Of a stretch of DNA of 6,748 bases, positions 5,648 to 6,748 are shown in pieces (positions within the stretch are counted from its first letter, which is position 1; each line of letters starts with the position of its first letter). Location: the NCBI GenBank assembly GCA_039028695.1, contig JBCCHN010000191.1:1-6748 (forward strand), read 5' to 3'. Position numbers and translations under genes: made by a program. The DNA comes from JANQKX01 sp039028695 (GTDB taxonomy: Bacteria > Pseudomonadota > Alphaproteobacteria > Kiloniellales > Kiloniellaceae). The notes under the pieces are model-generated. The model worked only from the letters and a program-made list of their open reading frames with translations. It searched no databases and had not been told where the DNA came from.

Positions 5648-5730
5648 TTTAAATAAAAAAATTATCTCAAAATATTGATTATAATGAGAAAAGAGTATTT
5701 AAAATAAATTGAATATAAGGATGATTCTCA

Positions 5731-6748
5731 TCAGTCCTTGGCGGGACGTGGGCCAAGGCTTTGCCGGTCAATCGCCACCGCTTTGATGAGGGCAATCACT
5801 TCCAGGCCGGGCGCAAGCCCCAGCTCGGACCAAGCGCGGCGGGTGATTCGTGCCCACAAGGTATCTTCGCCGGTTTGCAGCCGCAGATCCATATAAGGAC
5901 CGTCATCCCCTTGGACCTCTACGATACGCGCGCCAATCTGGTTGCTGATGGAGATGTGATCGGGCGCCTTGGTGGCGAGAGAGACGTCGCGCGCTCGAAT
6001 CCTTAAGCGGACGGGTAAGCCGATGTCCAGATCAACAAGCGGGACAAAAAGCCTTCCGCCCGAGAATGTGAGGGTCGTGAGGGCGAATTCTGGATCGTGA
6101 CCCTTAACTTGGGCATGCAAGACGGCGCCGGCTTCAAAGCGGCCGGTTAAAGGCTGAAGGTCGATGCGGCTTGTCAACTCGGGCACGGTCCCCATGGCTT
6201 CCACCCTTCCTGCCGAGACCAGAACCATCGTATCGGCCAGGCGAATGATTTCCGGCATGGCATGGCTCACATAGATAATCGGCAAGGCCAGATCAGACCT
6301 CAACTTTTCGATGAAGGGCATAATTTCATCTTTGCGAGGCTGATCCAGAGAGGCGAGGGGCTCATCCATCAGCAAAAGACGTGGTGTGGTGAGGAGGGCC
6401 CGTCCCAGGGCAACCCGTTGCTTTTCTCCGCCAGAGAGGGTGCCCGTCGCCCGCTCCATGAGAAAGTCCAACCCCAAAAGAGAGACGACTTGATCCAAGT
6501 GAATCTTCCGCTCTGACACCGGTGTTCTCCGGTACCCATATAAGAGATTGCGGCGCACAGACAGGTGGGGAAGCAGGCGAGCCTCTTGAAAGACGTAGCC
6601 GATGCGGCGTTTGTCCGGCGCGATGTCGATTTTCTTCTGAGAGTCAAAAAGCTGCCGTCCCTCAATGGTGATGTGACCTGAATCCGGCCGCATCAGTCCG
6701 GCAATGAGGTTGATCAAGGTGGACTTGCCCGCACCGGATCGGCCGAAA
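5731..6748 (-). CDS. modC: Molybdate ABC transporter ATP-binding protein ModC, 5' end cut by the window
   Basis: This is the cytoplasmic ATPase that powers molybdate uptake through the ModAB importer. The frame runs off the right edge; 338 residues are visible and about 25-35 are missing compared with E. coli ModC (352). The TTG at 6717 is not the start: it is the Leu just after Walker A. Numbering from the first visible residue, Walker A is GRSGAGKST at 2-10, the Q-loop glutamine Q54 (YVFQEARLLPHLSV), the signature LSGGEKQ at 104-110, Walker B LLLMDEP at 124-130, the D-loop SLD at 133-135 and the H-loop histidine H162 (YVSHAMPE). The C-terminal part is the ModC-type oxyanion-binding MOBE/TOBE domain, with RIRARDVSLA at 249-258 and TLWARIT at 296-302 closely resembling E. 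coli ModC. This domain separates it from sulfate or iron ATPases of the same fold. The rest of a mod operon would lie beyond the right edge. No regulatory site is visible. Confidence 0.93.
   Translation of the reverse strand, partial: FGRSGAGKSTLINLIAGLMRPDSGHITIEGRQLFDSQKKIDIAPDKRRIGYVFQEARLLPHLSVRRNLLYGYRRTPVSERKIHLDQVVSLLGLDFLMERATGTLSGGEKQRVALGRALLTTPRLLLMDEPLASLDQPRKDEIMPFIEKLRSDLALPIIYVSHAMPEIIRLADTMVLVSAGRVEAMGTVPELTSRIDLQPLTGRFEAGAVLHAQVKGHDPEFALTTLTFSGGRLFVPLVDLDIGLPVRLRIRARDVSLATKAPDHISISNQIGARIVEVQGDDGPYMDLRLQTGEDTLWARITRRAWSELGLAPGLEVIALIKAVAIDRQSLGPRPAKD

Larger units (their letters stand above)
5428..5730. other. Intergenic region between modC and the IalB-like gene
   Basis: About 300 bases without a confident gene. 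The half next to modC (about 5648-5730) is very AT-rich; ATTATAAT at 5678-5685 contains TATAAT on both strands, but no convincing -35 hexamer lies at the right distance on either. The other half (about 5490-5640) is GC-rich and holds a strong hairpin at 5538-5577, a coding-like open frame without a start, a 9-base direct repeat CGCTTCGCA (5495-5503 and 5578-5586), and an inverted repeat GTCTA/TAGAC (5460-5474) close to the start of the IalB-like gene. The promoter for that gene must lie here but cannot be placed with confidence. Confidence 0.5.

Noticed and set aside
5678..5685. TATAAT on both strands within the AT-rich stretch as a promoter -10
   Set aside because: The match is expected in such AT-rich DNA, and no -35 hexamer is found at 16-18 bases on either strand.
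5719..5731. GATGA-3-TCATC palindrome resembling part of a Fur-type box at the end of modC
   Set aside because: It lies at the 3' end of modC, not before a gene, and matches only part of the 19-bp Fur pattern.
5731..6717. ModC starting at the TTG at 6717
   Set aside because: This codon is the Leu right after Walker A (GRSGAGKST). The frame continues to the window edge, so the gene is cut, not short.

Overview
The window looks like a chromosomal segment of an alphaproteobacterium, possibly of the Rhodospirillales type. The reasons are its moderately GC-rich coding sequence, a secreted protein of the IalB ('invasion associated locus B') type, which is mainly alphaproteobacterial, and the set of pyrimidine-catabolism genes. 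The taxonomic call is inference from gene content only. No tRNA, rRNA, CRISPR array, insertion sequence or phage gene is visible.

Plus strand, 44-4662: four tightly packed genes read as one operon that starts upstream of the window. First come two ABC permeases of the BMP/nucleoside type (NupP/YufP-like, 44-1093; NupQ/YufQ-like, 1103-2050). They are followed by a CodA-like cytosine deaminase (best start 2090, end 3388) and an M20-family N-carbamoyl hydrolase resembling bacterial beta-ureidopropionase (3412-4662). Gaps are 9, 39 and 23 bases and no internal terminator is seen. The simplest reading is uptake of pyrimidine bases or nucleosides, deamination of cytosine to uracil, and a final N-carbamoyl-beta-alanine hydrolysis step giving beta-alanine, CO2 and NH3. 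The middle enzymes (dihydropyrimidine dehydrogenase and dihydropyrimidinase), the transporter ATPase and the substrate-binding protein are not in the window and would be expected nearby.

Convergent junction, 4663-4935: a perfect 12-bp GC-rich hairpin with a T-tract only on the minus strand, a cluster of overlapping inverted repeats, and a weaker minus-strand hairpin with an 8-T tract. These best serve the minus-strand gene. No comparably good plus-strand terminator is seen for the operon.

Minus strand, 6748-4936: modC, the molybdate ABC transporter ATPase, runs off the right edge with its Walker A motif at the edge. It is followed by about 300 bases without a confident gene, then the small exported IalB-like protein (5427-4936). 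The 300-base gap has an AT-rich half (about 5648-5730) and a GC-rich half holding a strong hairpin (5538-5577) and a coding-like open frame with no start codon (5483-5647).

I do not see a clearly new biological system. The best leads are the Asp-to-Cys change at the CodA specificity position in the deaminase, the transporter-deaminase-carbamoylase linkage, and the unexplained structured and coding-like DNA on both sides of the IalB-like gene.
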